Shown: piece after piece, positions 15,703 through 24,603 of the stretch
Numbering within the stretch: the first letter of the stretch is position 1
Layout: every line of letters starts with the position of its first letter
Assembly: GCA_002683685.1 (NCBI GenBank)
Contig: NYTV01000008.1
Location: forward strand, 1-43,654
Direction: 5' to 3'
From: Paracoccaceae bacterium
GTDB lineage: Bacteria > Pseudomonadota > Alphaproteobacteria > Rhodobacterales > Rhodobacteraceae
DNA length: 43,654 nucleotides
Made by a program: the position numbers and the translations under genes
The notes under the pieces: generated by a model
What the model was told of the DNA's origin: nothing
Databases searched by the model: none
Seen by the model: only the letters and a program-made list of their open reading frames with translations

Positions 15703-16710
15703 ATGACCAGAGCTGAAATGCTGGCTCCACAAATTGAAGACCTAGGCCAACGCTTGGGCGCGGCGCGCGAGATGATCCGCGGGGTGTTCATCGGGCAGGA
15801 GCGGGTAGTGGATTTAGTGCTCATCACCCTATTATGTGGAGGGCATGGTGTATTGGTTGGCCTTCCGGGGGTTGGAAAAACCCGCCTGGTTCAGGCGCTG
15901 TCGACTGTCATGGGGTTGCGTGGCAATCGGGTGCAATTCACCCCTGATTTGATGCCCGCTGATATCTTGGGGTCCGAGGTCTTGGAGACCGCATCTGACG
16001 GCACGCGGCAATTTCGATTTATTGAAGGGCCAGTATTTTGCCAATTGTTGATGGCCGATGAAGTTAACCGCGCCAGTCCGCGGACGCAATCGGCGCTGCT
16101 TCAAGCCATGCAGGAAAAATCCGTGACCGTCGCTGGGCGAGACCGGCCGCTGGGTATGCCCTTTCATGTGCTCGCAACGCAGAACCCGATTGAACAGGAG
16201 GGAACCTATCCTTTGCCCGAGGCGCAGCTCGATCGCTTCCTGCTCGAAATCCAAGTGCCCTATCCGGACCGGGCAACCGAGCGCGACATTCTTTTGGCGA
16301 CCACAGGCGCTCAGGAGGCGGAGGTCTCTGCGGTCTTTGACCCTGAACAGCTGCTGGCAGCGCAGGCCTTGATTCGCCGCATGCCTGTGGGCGAGGCGAT
16401 TGTGGAGCTGATCTTGGATCTGGTGCGCGCGTATCGACCCGAAGATCCAACAGCGCCGGAGCGGGTTCGGGAGAATATGCACTGGGGTCCGGGGCCGCGT
16501 GCGGCGCAGGCCTTGATGCTGGCTGTGCGCGCGCGCGCCCTGCTGCGTGGGGCTTATTCCCCCTCAGCTCAGGATGTTGCTGATCTGGCGCCTGCGGTGC
16601 TCAATCACCGTATGGCATTGGGATTTGGCGCGCGTGCACGCGGCATCACCCAGCTTGAGCTGATTGATGAGGTCACGCAGATGATCGTAGAAAAGCAGGC
16701 GGTGTCTTGA
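15703..16710 (+). CDS. MoxR-family AAA+ ATPase
   Basis: This 335-residue ATPase has Walker A GLPGVGKT (residues 53-60), Walker B LLMADEVNRA, sensor 1 (ATQNPIEQEGTYPLPEAQLDRFL) and the C-terminal lid. MoxR proteins act as chaperones that assemble metal- or VWA-containing complexes. The ATG at 15703 is preceded by GAGG at 7 nt; the frame extends five codons up to a TTG. It starts a four-gene operon in which every junction overlaps by 4 nt. Confidence 0.94.
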   Translation: MTRAEMLAPQIEDLGQRLGAAREMIRGVFIGQERVVDLVLITLLCGGHGVLVGLPGVGKTRLVQALSTVMGLRGNRVQFTPDLMPADILGSEVLETASDGTRQFRFIEGPVFCQLLMADEVNRASPRTQSALLQAMQEKSVTVAGRDRPLGMPFHVLATQNPIEQEGTYPLPEAQLDRFLLEIQVPYPDRATERDILLATTGAQEAEVSAVFDPEQLLAAQALIRRMPVGEAIVELILDLVRAYRPEDPTAPERVRENMHWGPGPRAAQALMLAVRARALLRGAYSPSAQDVADLAPAVLNHRMALGFGARARGITQLELIDEVTQMIVEKQAVS

Positions 16711-17570
16711 ATTCAAATCCACCCTTAAACGCGGCTTTCGAGCTGGCGTCTGATTGGCCACAGCTCTTATCGCAGGCGCAACAGCTTGCTCAGAGTTTTT
16801 CACCGGGTGGCCACGGGCGGAGGCGCGCAGGGCCGGGGGATGTCTTTTGGCAGTTCAGGCCGGCACAGGCGGGCGATGCTTTGCGCTCGATCGATTGGCG
16901 ACGATCTGCGCGCGCAGATGAGCAATTTGTACGGGAAAACGAATGGCAGGCGGCGCAGGCGGTGCAGTTTTGGATTGATAACTCCGCTGCGATGCAATTT
17001 TCCTCTCACGGAGAGAGTAAGCAGCACCGGGCGGCAACCATCGCTTTGGCTCTGGCAATTCTTCTCAACCAGGCTGGAGAGCGCGTAGGCACCAGCGATG
17101 GCGCATTGCCTCCACAAACGGGCCGCGCGCAAATTTCTGCTTTGGCACAGGCGGTGGCGCGCAGGACGTCGCATGATTTTGGCACCCCCATAACCACGGA
17201 TCTCATACCAAATAGTTTGGCGGTGTTTGCCTCTGATTTTTTCGGTGATTTGGCGGCGCTTCGCCAAAGGGTGACGCGGGCCGCAGCCCTGCGCGTGCAA
17301 GGTGTCTTGTTGATGGTATTGGACCCTCAGGAGCTTAACTTTCCCTTTCAAGGTCGCACGCTTTTTGAAAGCATGGCGGGCAGTTTGCGCCATGAATCCC
17401 AGAATGCCGATGATCTTCGTCCGGCCTATTTTCAGGCTTTAGAAGAACGCCAGGCGCAGCTGGCAAACTTGGCGCAGCACCTAGGCTGGCAATTTTTCAT
17501 ACATCACACAGATCAACCCGCCAGCGGTGCTCTGAGGGATCTTTATCACGCCTTGGAATATCGCCGATGA
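16707..17570 (+). CDS. DUF58 family protein
   Basis: This 287-residue protein has the DUF58 core: a GDVFWQFRPAQAGDALRSIDWRRSAR segment near residues 48-75, with the conserved R-x-I-D-W, then WIDNSAAM, a remnant of a VWA-like metal site. It is cytoplasmic, with no signal or membrane helix. The TTG start overlaps the MoxR stop (TTGA at 16707-16710). DUF58 and MoxR genes are nearly always paired; the DUF58 protein is probably a MoxR partner. Confidence 0.9.
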   Translation: MNSNPPLNAAFELASDWPQLLSQAQQLAQSFSPGGHGRRRAGPGDVFWQFRPAQAGDALRSIDWRRSARADEQFVRENEWQAAQAVQFWIDNSAAMQFSSHGESKQHRAATIALALAILLNQAGERVGTSDGALPPQTGRAQISALAQAVARRTSHDFGTPITTDLIPNSLAVFASDFFGDLAALRQRVTRAAALRVQGVLLMVLDPQELNFPFQGRTLFESMAGSLRHESQNADDLRPAYFQALEERQAQLANLAQHLGWQFFIHHTDQPASGALRDLYHALEYRR

Positions 17571-20314
17571 TGCTCTTCTCCACGATTGGTTTTACTGCGC
17601 CGTGGTTGCTTTTGGGGCTTCTCGCTTTGCCGCTGTTGTGGATCTTGCTACGGGCCGTACCACCAGCTCCAATCCGACGGTGCTTTCCCGGCGTGGCGCT
17701 GCTGTTGGGGCTGAGGGATGAGACCGCGCAAGCGGATAAAACCCCGTGGTGGCTTTTGCTGTTGCGGGCTTTAGTGATGGCCTGTTTGATTATCGGCCTG
17801 GCCGGTCCGATTGTGAACCCGGTGCCAATGGAGCAAACTCAGTCAAAGCTTCTGGTGATCCTGGAGGGCAGCTGGGCAGATGCCGAGGATTGGGATGCGC
17901 AGCAACGTGCGGCCTTAGATCTGGTGCAACAATTGGGCAACCCGGAGCGTCCCGTAATGTTTTTGCAACTGACAGCGCCTGAGGAAGATCTGGTGTTTTC
18001 TGCAGCTTCCGAAGCTGCCCGAGCCATTCGGGCTGCTGAACCGAACGCTTGGTTGCCCAAACGTAACTGGCAAGGCCAGTTTGAGCCTTTGGGGGATTTT
18101 GACACGCATTGGCTGGCCTCTCCGCTCGATTGGCCGGGCCGAGACCAATTGGTCCGCGAGTTGCTGCGTCACGGATCCGTTGAGGTTTCTATGAGCCGCA
18201 GCAGTTCCATAGGTCTTTTGCCAATGCGGGCCACGGCAGAGGGGATTGAGATTTCGGCACTGCGGATGACCGCTGGAGCGGCGCAGGTGGTTGCAGTTTA
18301 TATCGTGGGGTCAGATCCCTCTGGAGTGGAGCGACGACTGCAACGTGCTGATATCGAATTTGCAGCGCAGGAGTTACGTGCAACGACAGAGGTGCAATTG
18401 CCCTTGGAGATGCGCAACCGAATTTCGCGGCTTGTGGTTTCCGGGCATAGGTCCGCAGCGGCGGTACGCTTAACGGATGATCGCATTCAACGCCCAGAGA
18501 TTGCTATTCTTACAGGCGAAACATCTGATCGTGAAGGCTTGATCCTTTTTGCGCCAGATCACTATCTGACCCAGGCGTTGTCGCCTGTTGCAGATTTGAT
18601 TGAGGGGACATTGGATGATGTGATTTTGGCCAATCCTGATACCATTATTTTAGCAGATGTCGCCAAGATTGGCTCAAAAGAGGCCCTGGCGGATTGGGTG
18701 GCTGAGGGCGGCACCTTGGTGCGCTTTGCCGGGCCACGTTTGGCCGCAGCACAATTTGAGGCGCGGGAGCGTGATCCGCTTTTGCCTGTGAAACTGCGCG
18801 CCGGTGGGCGCACGATTGGCGGAGCCATGTCATGGGGCGCACCAAAAACCTTACAGAGTTTTGAGATTGATACGCCGTTTTACGGTTTGCCAACTCCGGA
18901 TGAGGTTACGGTGACCGCGCAGGTTTTGGCTGAACCCGGGCCGGATTTGGCGCCCCATGTGATCGCGCGGCTGAGCGATGGCACCCCATTGGTGACCCGC
19001 AGGCAGCTTGGGCAAGGGCAGGTTGTGTTGTTTCATGTGACCGCCAATACACAATGGTCAAACTTGCCGATTTCAGGACTCTTTGTGGCCATGTTGGAGC
19101 GTCTATCGGTCATCGGCAGCGCTGCAAATTTCGAACCGAGCTCTTTAGCTGGCAGCACTTGGCAATTGGTCCAGCAGCTCGCGGGCACCGGGAAATTGAT
19201 GCATGTGGATTATCGTGCCGGCATTGCAGGTGACCAGTTGGCACAGGCAGCGATTTCCCCACAGACTCCTGCGGGCCTGTATCAAGGGAAAGACCGCCGT
19301 TGGGCGCGCAATATCCTATCTGAAGACAGTCAATTCTCCCCTGCGCTTTGGCCTGATGAGGTGCGGCTGTTGGGACAAGATCTGGCGCGCTCGTATCGTC
19401 TGGGGGCTTGGTTTTTGGCGCTGGCTCTGTCTGTGCTGGTCGCAGATGTTGTGGCTTCGCTTTGGATATCTCGCCGGCTGCGTGGCGGTGTTTTGGCGGT
19501 ACTCGCAGGAGCGCTCCTGACAAGTATTTCCCCCGAGAGCGCATCGGCGCAAACGCCGCAGGACCAAGCAATAGCGGCCAGTCGCGCGGTGGTTTTGGCT
19601 TATGTTGAAACCCAGGACGCGCGGCAGGATGAAATTTCCCATGCCGGTTTGCTTGGGCTGTCCCAGGCGCTTTTTCAACGCACCTCCATTGAACCGGCTG
19701 AGCCAATGGGGCTGTCATTGACCCATGATGAATTGTCGTTTTTTCCGTTCCTCTATTGGCCCGTCACATTGGGGCAACAGGCTTTATCTCCTGAGCAATT
19801 GCGCAAATTGAACCGCTACCTCAAGGGCGGTGGGATGATCTTATTTGACACAAGGGACAGCAACATTGCGCGGGTCGGCCAGACGACCAAGGAAGGTCGT
19901 GTGTTGCAACAACTGGCCTCACGGCTGAACCTGCCACCTTTGGCACCGATAGCGCCGGATCATGTGCTGACGCGCAGTTTTTATCTGCTGCAAGATTTCC
20001 CAGGCCGGTTTGCGGGTGGAGAAATTTGGGTGGAAGCTCCGCAAAATTCCGGTGTGGCGGTGGAAGGCATGCCCTTTCGCAACCTCAATGATGGGGTAAC
20101 CCCGGTCGTGATCGGCGGCAATGATTGGGCGGCGGCTTGGGCCGTGGATGACGCCGGAGAGCCGCTCCTGCCTGTAGGTCGCGGCATGGCCGGGGAGCGT
20201 CAGCGCGAGATTGCCCTGCGGTTTGGGGTCAACCTGATCATGCATGTTTTGACGGGCAATTATAAATCCGATCAGGTGCATGTCCCTGAACTTCTCAAGA
20301 GGTTGGGCGAATGA
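17567..20314 (+). CDS. BatA-like membrane protein with C-terminal DUF4159
   Basis: This 915-residue protein has an N-terminal BatA-type segment (two membrane helices at about 8-25 and 65-85, PWLLLGLLALPLLWILLRA first), a long extracytoplasmic middle, a further membrane segment around 610-625, then a stretch ending in an ASAQTPQ sequence that resembles a signal cleavage site, and DUF4159 (about 670-915; LYWPVTLG, RYLKGGGMILFDTRDSN). DUF4159 has a class I glutamine amidotransferase-like fold without an obvious catalytic cysteine. The internal signal-like segment suggests an old fusion of two proteins. ATGA overlaps join it to both neighbours. Confidence 0.88.
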   Translation: MMLFSTIGFTAPWLLLGLLALPLLWILLRAVPPAPIRRCFPGVALLLGLRDETAQADKTPWWLLLLRALVMACLIIGLAGPIVNPVPMEQTQSKLLVILEGSWADAEDWDAQQRAALDLVQQLGNPERPVMFLQLTAPEEDLVFSAASEAARAIRAAEPNAWLPKRNWQGQFEPLGDFDTHWLASPLDWPGRDQLVRELLRHGSVEVSMSRSSSIGLLPMRATAEGIEISALRMTAGAAQVVAVYIVGSDPSGVERRLQRADIEFAAQELRATTEVQLPLEMRNRISRLVVSGHRSAAAVRLTDDRIQRPEIAILTGETSDREGLILFAPDHYLTQALSPVADLIEGTLDDVILANPDTIILADVAKIGSKEALADWVAEGGTLVRFAGPRLAAAQFEARERDPLLPVKLRAGGRTIGGAMSWGAPKTLQSFEIDTPFYGLPTPDEVTVTAQVLAEPGPDLAPHVIARLSDGTPLVTRRQLGQGQVVLFHVTANTQWSNLPISGLFVAMLERLSVIGSAANFEPSSLAGSTWQLVQQLAGTGKLMHVDYRAGIAGDQLAQAAISPQTPAGLYQGKDRRWARNILSEDSQFSPALWPDEVRLLGQDLARSYRLGAWFLALALSVLVADVVASLWISRRLRGGVLAVLAGALLTSISPESASAQTPQDQAIAASRAVVLAYVETQDARQDEISHAGLLGLSQALFQRTSIEPAEPMGLSLTHDELSFFPFLYWPVTLGQQALSPEQLRKLNRYLKGGGMILFDTRDSNIARVGQTTKEGRVLQQLASRLNLPPLAPIAPDHVLTRSFYLLQDFPGRFAGGEIWVEAPQNSGVAVEGMPFRNLNDGVTPVVIGGNDWAAAWAVDDAGEPLLPVGRGMAGERQREIALRFGVNLIMHVLTGNYKSDQVHVPELLKRLGE

Positions 20315-22380
20315 AGCTTGATGCATTGCTTTTTGATCCGCTTTTACCGCTTTGGCTGATGGTGGCTTTGGCGGCCTGTGTGCTGGCGGCTTTGGCATTG
20401 GCAGCGGTGAGGCGACTGGCGGGCTGGCCCTATCGCGGTCTTGCTGCGGCCTGTGTTTTTTTAGCACTGCTCAATCCTTCACTGAAAACCGAAGAGCGGC
20501 AAGCCGAGGCGGATATTGTCATCGTGGTTGTCGACCGCTCGTCCAGCCAACGGCTGTCGGATCGCGCCGCGCAAACGGAGGCCGCCTTGGCTCATGTTAC
20601 GGCGCAGCTGGCGGCACGGCCCGCAACCGAGATGCGGCTGGTGGAGGTGTCGGATGCGAATGGGCCGGGTGGTTCGGAAGTTATGACCGCTTTGGCGCAG
20701 GCGCTGTCTGAAACAGCGCAGGATCGAATTGCCGGAGCGATTGTGATCTCAGACGGGCAGATCCATGATACGGAGTTTGCCCCCAAGGTGCCGGCGCCTC
20801 TGCATCTTTTACTTACAGGACGACCGCGCGATTGGGACCGCCGGCTGGTGGTCAAAAATGCGCCGGGTTTTGCGATTTTAGGCGAGCCAATCACCCTGAC
20901 GCTTTTGATCGAGGATCAAGGGGCAGCGCCACAAGCGGCTTCGGCAGATCTCATCTTATCGGTGGATGGTGGACCTGAGCAGCTCTATCAACTTCCAGTG
21001 AACCGCGAGGTAGAAGTCGATGTGTCGCTGGGTCATGGCGGTATAAATATTTTGCAGTTTTCCACGCCTGATATGAGCGGAGAATTGACCGATCGGAACA
21101 ATGGCGCGGTTGTTCAGATCAATGCTCTGCGCGATCGGCTTCGGGTCTTGCTGGTGTCGGGGGTGCCGCATCCGGGCGAGCGCACATGGCGCAACTTATT
21201 AAAGTCTGACAGCAATGTCGATTTGGTGCATTTCACAATCTTGCGTCCACCGGAAAAACGAGATGGCGTGCCGGTGACGGAATTGTCTTTGATTGCCTTT
21301 CCAACCCGCGAATTATTTCTCGAGAAAATTGGCGAATTCGATCTGATTGTCTTTGATCGCTACAAGCGGCGTGGACTGTTACCAGCAGAATATTTCGAGG
21401 CGATCGCCAATTACGTCCGCCAGGGCGGAGCTATTTTAGTGGCGGCTGGGCCTGATTATGCGGGGGCCAATAGCCTTTATCGCTCGCCCCTCGGCGCCAT
21501 TGTGCCGGGCCGGCCGACCTCTCGGGTTTTTGAGGAACCGATTATGCCACAGGTGACTGAGTTTGGCCTTAAACATCCCGTGAGTGAAAGTCTGGAGAGT
21601 TTTGCGCCAGAGAGCGGATGGGGCCGGTGGTTGCGCCAGATTGAGGTTGAGGCGACCTCTGGGCAGGTGCTGATGACGGGGCGCGGGGAGTCCCCTTTGC
21701 TGGTTCTGGACCGTGTTGGCAAAGGGCGGGTTGCGCTTTTGGCCTCGGATCATGCTTGGCTCTGGGGCCGTGGCTATGAAGGGGGCGGGCCGCAGGCGGA
21801 ATTGCTGCGCCGCGTGGCTCATTGGTCGATGAAAGAGCCTGACCTGGAAGAGGAGGCGCTTCTGGCAGAGCCAACTGAGAGCGGGCTACAGGTGACGCGT
21901 CGCAGCTTGACCGAGGGTCCACTGGCATCGCTTGAGGTTACAACGCCAAGTGGTAAGCGGCTCGCGATCCCTTTCCAGCCTGTCGCGCCTGGTCGTTATC
22001 AGGCAGAAATCGTCAGTGAGGAGCTGGGGCTTTATCGTTTGGGCTCAGAAGATTTGGAGATCGTGGCCGCGCTGGGCCCGGCCGCACCTCGGGAGTTTGT
22101 CCAGACCATTGCTACAGATAGGGTGATGGCACCGATTTTGGCCAAAACCAATGGGGGAGCTTTGGCCTTATCTGAGGGGCTGCCAAAATTTCGCAACGTC
22201 CGCAACGTCCGCAATGGCCGGCCGGCTCATGGGCGCGGGTGGATCGGGCTGGTTTCGCGCGAAGCCTATGCTGTGCAGGGTGTCGAGATTGGGCAGTTGT
22301 TACCCGCCTGGGTCTATCTCATTTTTGCCGCTCTTAGCCTTTTGACCGGCTGGTTGCGCGAAGGGCGCTGGGATAAATGA
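20311..22380 (+). CDS. Membrane protein with VWA-like and amidotransferase-like domains
   Basis: This 689-residue protein has two N-terminal membrane helices (about 12-32 and 43-58), a VWA-like part (VVVDRSSSQR contains the D-x-S-x-S metal motif near residue 75; VISDGQIHD follows), an amidotransferase-like middle (LIVFDRYKRRGLLPAEYF, GGAILVAAGPDY) and one C-terminal helix (about 660-678). The large middle should face the periplasm. The D-x-S-x-S motif suggests it could be a MoxR client. It is the last gene of the cluster; its final 81 bp overlap the DUF599 gene on the other strand. Confidence 0.85.
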   Translation: MKLDALLFDPLLPLWLMVALAACVLAALALAAVRRLAGWPYRGLAAACVFLALLNPSLKTEERQAEADIVIVVVDRSSSQRLSDRAAQTEAALAHVTAQLAARPATEMRLVEVSDANGPGGSEVMTALAQALSETAQDRIAGAIVISDGQIHDTEFAPKVPAPLHLLLTGRPRDWDRRLVVKNAPGFAILGEPITLTLLIEDQGAAPQAASADLILSVDGGPEQLYQLPVNREVEVDVSLGHGGINILQFSTPDMSGELTDRNNGAVVQINALRDRLRVLLVSGVPHPGERTWRNLLKSDSNVDLVHFTILRPPEKRDGVPVTELSLIAFPTRELFLEKIGEFDLIVFDRYKRRGLLPAEYFEAIANYVRQGGAILVAAGPDYAGANSLYRSPLGAIVPGRPTSRVFEEPIMPQVTEFGLKHPVSESLESFAPESGWGRWLRQIEVEATSGQVLMTGRGESPLLVLDRVGKGRVALLASDHAWLWGRGYEGGGPQAELLRRVAHWSMKEPDLEEEALLAEPTESGLQVTRRSLTEGPLASLEVTTPSGKRLAIPFQPVAPGRYQAEIVSEELGLYRLGSEDLEIVAALGPAAPREFVQTIATDRVMAPILAKTNGGALALSEGLPKFRNVRNVRNGRPAHGRGWIGLVSREAYAVQGVEIGQLLPAWVYLIFAALSLLTGWLREGRWDK
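22192..22218 (+). repeat. Three tandem 9-bp units inside a coding region
   Basis: CGCAACGTC occurs twice in a row and is followed by the variant CGCAATGGC, adding RNV-RNV-RNG to the protein encoded at 20311-22380. The unit keeps the frame, so slippage here would change length by three residues at a time. Confidence 0.7.
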
Positions 22381-23091
22381 TGTGTCTGCCTCCATCATCC
22401 CCGTTTTTAAAACTGCGCTGGCCTGTGATGAAAACTCACGGTTCCAGAGCATCCAAAGGGTAATCAAAAAGGCCGCAAGTAAAATCGGAGCGCCAGCCAG
22501 CCAAGCCAGAGATGCAAGCGCGAAATACATAGCACGCAGCCCGCGGTTGAAGCTGAGCGCTGCGCGAATATTTATCTCTCCTGCCATAATCGCGCGGGGT
22601 ATAGCTTGGGGGTGATCTGGATCATTCGGCACGGCGGCCATCAAGACGGCGCAATATCCAAACAGGCGGCTGGACCATACAAATTTCAAAAACGCATGCA
22701 CCAAAAATAGAGCTGCAAACGCCAATTTGAATTGTAATTTGAGCGCAGTTGCCTCCTGCGATTGGGTAAGGGCATGGGTAAACTCAAGCAGGCGATCTGG
22801 CGTGCCCATGATTGCCAATAGCCCGCCAATGGAGATTAAAGCTGTGGACCCGAAAAAAGCAGTGCTTTGACGCAGAGAAGCCAGCGTTTGTGAATCAAAA
22901 ATGCGGGGATCGCGGTCTACAAAATTGAGCATCCAAGCGCGTCGATAATAGGACATTAGAGCTGTGACAGACGCGCGTGACTTGGGCGGGTTCTCGATCA
23001 AATGGCCGATGAGGAAGGCGGCGAGAAGGCCAAATCCGACGACAAAAATATCTAATGTGGTGAGTTGCGAGAGGATTACGTCGAATAACAT
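22300..23091 (-). CDS. DUF599 family membrane protein
   Basis: This 263-residue protein has four or five membrane helices (first at about 12-30, FVVGFGLLAAFLIGHL; others near 78-95, 125-145, 195-225). The R-x-x-W and SYYRRAWM stretch near residue 47 is typical of DUF599. Function is unknown. The last 27 or so codons (rich in A, P, K, Q) lie opposite the end of the gene at 20311-22380, an 81-bp coding overlap; this tail looks unlike the rest and may be a later extension. It is divergent from glcD, with the inferred operator in the 78-bp spacer. Confidence 0.87.
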   Translation of the reverse strand: MLFDVILSQLTTLDIFVVGFGLLAAFLIGHLIENPPKSRASVTALMSYYRRAWMLNFVDRDPRIFDSQTLASLRQSTAFFGSTALISIGGLLAIMGTPDRLLEFTHALTQSQEATALKLQFKLAFAALFLVHAFLKFVWSSRLFGYCAVLMAAVPNDPDHPQAIPRAIMAGEINIRAALSFNRGLRAMYFALASLAWLAGAPILLAAFLITLWMLWNREFSSQASAVLKTGMMEADTSFIPAPFAQPAGQKAKSGKNEIDPGG

Positions 23092-23118
23092 AGCGCCAGT
23101 GTAACAGAGGATTTGCTC

Positions 23119-23157
23119 TTGCGATCCCCCGAAATTGGTTATAATTATTTACCAATT
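23119..23157 (+). promoter_or_regulatory. glcD promoter with inverted repeat AATTGGT-N11-ACCAATT
   Basis: AATTGGT (23133-23139) and ACCAATT (23151-23157) form a perfect 7+7 bp inverted repeat with an 11-nt AT-rich spacer. The spacer begins with TATAAT (23140-23145), a perfect -10 box, with TTGCGA (23119-23124) as a candidate -35 at 15-nt spacing. A protein bound there would block the promoter. It matches the site at 4386-4405 in the pattern TTGGTNA-N7-TNACCA. Confidence 0.65.
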
Positions 23158-23169
23158 GGAGGGTTAGAC

Positions 23170-24603
23170 ATGGAAATGCCACAACCAAATTCGGAGATTC
23201 TGTCGAAAAAGGCGAAAATTGCAGCGGCCTTGCGTGCTGTTCTGCCCTATGATGCGGTGATCGACGACCCTTCTGAAACGCGGGCCTATGAGTGTGATGC
23301 GCTCACCGCATATCGCTGCCCGCCGATGATTGCAGTCTTGCCTTCGACCACGCAGGAAGTCTCAGATATCTTGAAGATTTGCCACCGCGAGGGTGTGCCG
23401 GTTGTGCCGCGGGGGTCGGGCACATCCTTGGCCGGCGGTGCGCTACCAACCGCAGATTGCGTGATCCTGGGCGTTGCAAAGATGAATAACGTTCTGGAAA
23501 CGGACTATGAGAACCGCCTGATCCGGGTGCAAAGTGGCCGGACAAACCTCAGCGTGTCTGGCGCTGTGGAGGAAGAAGATTTTTTCTACGCGCCGGATCC
23601 CTCCAGCCAGTTGGCCTGCGCGATTGCGGGTAATATCGCGATGAATTCTGGCGGGGCGCATTGCTTGAAATATGGGGTGACCACCAACAATCTGATGGGC
23701 GTGACCCTGGTGATGATGGATGGTGAGATCGTTGAGATCGGTGGTGGCTATCTTGATGCCCCCGGGCTTGATATTTTGGGTGTGATCTGCGGATCGGAGG
23801 GCCAGCTTGGCGTGGTCACAGAGGCCACTTTACGGATTTTGCCCAAACCCGAGGGCGCGCGTCCGGTGATGATCGCTTTTGACAGCAATGAAGTGGCCGG
23901 CGCCTGTGTGGCTGATATTATCAAAGCGGGCGTTTTGCCCGTGGCGATTGAATTTATGGATCGTCCAATTATTGAAATTTGTGAGAGTTTCGCCAAGGCG
24001 GGATATCCGGACTGCGAGGCGCTGTTGATTGTCGAGGTCGAAGGGTCAGAGGCAGAAATCCAAGACCAGCTGGGTCGCATCAGTGTGATTGCGCAAAAAC
24101 ACAATCCAGTTGAATTGCGTCAAAGCCAATCTGCCGCTGAAAGTGCTGCGATTTGGTTGGGCCGCAAATCCGCTTTTGGCGCTGTGGGTCAAGTGGCGGA
24201 CTATATGTGTTTGGATGGAACCATTCCTGTTTCTGCCTTGCCAGAAGTGCTGCGCCGGATCAAAGAGCTGTCAGATCACTATGGTTTGCGCGTTGGCAAT
24301 GTGTTCCATGCGGGCGATGGCAATATGCACCCGCTGATCATGTTTAACGCCAACAAAGAGGGCGATCTTGAGCTCTGTGAAGCGATGGGCGCGGATGTCT
24401 TGCGGCTCTGTGTTGAGGTGGGTGGCTGTCTGACCGGTGAGCATGGCGTCGGCATTGAGAAACGCGATTTGATGGAGGACCAATACACTGCGGAAGATCT
24501 GGAGATCCAAATGGCGGTCAAAGATGTGTTTGATCCCGGTTGGCTTTTAAACCCATCCAAGGTCTTCCCCCTGTCGGTTTCTCAATCGCGGCGGGCGTCA
24601 TGA
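23170..24603 (+). CDS. glcD: Glycolate oxidase subunit GlcD
   Basis: This 477-residue FAD-linked oxidase catalyses glycolate to glyoxylate together with GlcE and GlcF. It has the FAD-binding PCMH-type domain (VVPRGSGTSLAGGALP near residues 78-93, NSGGAHCLKYGVTTNNLMG, GSEGQLGVVTEATLRI) and the C-terminal cap with GNVFHAGDGNMHPL and GEHGVGIEKRDLM, both GlcD signatures. The ATG at 23170 is preceded by GGAGGG (23158-23163) at 6 nt; the frame extends upstream across the operator, so an earlier start is unlikely. ATGA joins it to glcE. Confidence 0.96.
   Translation: MEMPQPNSEILSKKAKIAAALRAVLPYDAVIDDPSETRAYECDALTAYRCPPMIAVLPSTTQEVSDILKICHREGVPVVPRGSGTSLAGGALPTADCVILGVAKMNNVLETDYENRLIRVQSGRTNLSVSGAVEEEDFFYAPDPSSQLACAIAGNIAMNSGGAHCLKYGVTTNNLMGVTLVMMDGEIVEIGGGYLDAPGLDILGVICGSEGQLGVVTEATLRILPKPEGARPVMIAFDSNEVAGACVADIIKAGVLPVAIEFMDRPIIEICESFAKAGYPDCEALLIVEVEGSEAEIQDQLGRISVIAQKHNPVELRQSQSAAESAAIWLGRKSAFGAVGQVADYMCLDGTIPVSALPEVLRRIKELSDHYGLRVGNVFHAGDGNMHPLIMFNANKEGDLELCEAMGADVLRLCVEVGGCLTGEHGVGIEKRDLMEDQYTAEDLEIQMAVKDVFDPGWLLNPSKVFPLSVSQSRRAS

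Noticed and set aside
15703..22380. MoxR/VWA cluster as an anti-phage defence system
   Set aside because: The membrane-bound BatA/DUF4159 layout is the widespread alphaproteobacterial chromosomal cluster, with no nuclease, protease effector or island marks nearby.
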